Source: Paraburkholderia domus (GTDB lineage Bacteria; Pseudomonadota; Gammaproteobacteria; Burkholderiales; Burkholderiaceae). From it: DNA of 64,000 bases. Of this stretch, positions 63,918 through 64,000 are shown piece after piece. Below the pieces are notes generated by a model that was given only the letters and a program-made list of their open reading frames with translations, searched no databases and had not been told where the DNA came from. The stretch lies in contig NZ_CAJNAT010000027.1 in assembly GCF_905220705.1 (NCBI RefSeq), positions 1 through 64,000 of the forward strand, given 5' to 3'. The position numbers and the translations under genes are program-made. The stretch's first letter is position 1. Every line of letters begins with the position of its first letter.

Positions 63918-64000
63918 ATTGAAGTCCGGGCAGCGAACCTGAGAGAGCGAGCAAGCGAGCGAGACGCGATGCCGATACGTTGGCATCCGCTCCTCGCAAG
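63918..64000. other. Window end after the dioxygenase gene
   Basis: No gene starts are visible in the last 83 bases. Repeated GAGCGAGC-type sequence at 63944-63963 is noted only. Confidence 0.3.

Noticed and set aside
63940..63966. Short GAGCGAGC tandem sequence at the window end
   Set aside because: Only about three imperfect units; too little to call a functional repeat.

Overview
The window looks like a high-GC betaproteobacterial replicon of the Burkholderia/Paraburkholderia/Caballeronia type. The reasons are codon use, the porin and regulator families, and the insertion-sequence (IS) families present. It reads as a plasmid or integrative-element backbone, then an IS-rich accessory zone, then a long catabolic region. 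All calls come from reading the sequence; no database search was run.

Bases 1-6.5 kb are mobility and maintenance DNA. The window opens in the 3' end of a group II intron (domains V and VI) that splits a parB-like gene; the downstream exon carries an in-frame TAA. Next come a divergent gene pair around a repeat-bearing intergenic region (a candidate oriT or operator) and a mobilisation operon: a small gene, a MobC-like protein, a small gene, and a 1088-residue relaxase with a C-terminal LPD7 domain. A 142-codon cysteine-rich gene with a strong Shine-Dalgarno sequence lies out of frame inside the relaxase gene. An 18-bp palindrome centred on CACGTG follows.

Bases 6.5-39.2 kb alternate IS debris with metabolic cargo. 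Two diverged copies of one IS3-family element lie in inverted orientation at 6.5-7.8 and 31.2-33.7 kb; the second is split by an IS110 element. There are also two ISKra4 elements, ISL3 and IS6 remnants, another IS3-family element, and a decayed IS110-family element interrupted by an IS256 element with a 9-bp target duplication. Gene wrecks include the first codons of an HU gene, an mgtC 3' end, a GNAT gene with two frameshifts, a HisC-like aminotransferase fragment, a tyrosine recombinase fragment and a thiolase without its N-terminus. The intact cargo is: (a) aldolase, aminotransferase, M20 deacylase and MFS transporter under a divergent Lrp-type regulator; (b) a phosphonate block of LysR regulator, iron-dependent alcohol dehydrogenase, MFS transporter, phosphonoacetate hydrolase PhnA and phosphonoacetaldehyde dehydrogenase PhnY, followed by MgtC and acetyl-CoA synthetase; (c) an HD-domain protein and an orphan LivK-type binding protein.

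Bases 40-64 kb are a nearly IS-free catabolic cluster: four acyl-CoA dehydrogenases, an enoyl-CoA hydratase, a citryl-CoA-lyase-like protein, a module of hydratase, CaiB CoA-transferase and CitE-like lyase (the composition of itaconate or mesaconate catabolism), a MalT-like LuxR regulator, two SCP-x-type thiolase paralogues (one lacking the nucleophilic cysteine), an AraC-type regulator, aldehyde dehydrogenase, GMC alcohol oxidoreductase, porin, SDR, acyl-CoA synthetase and a TauD-type dioxygenase. A likely scheme is uptake of an alcohol, oxidation to acid, CoA activation, modified beta-oxidation, and lyase cleavage to central metabolites. A shared upstream element of about 70 bp before two operons suggests joint control, plausibly by the MalT-like regulator.
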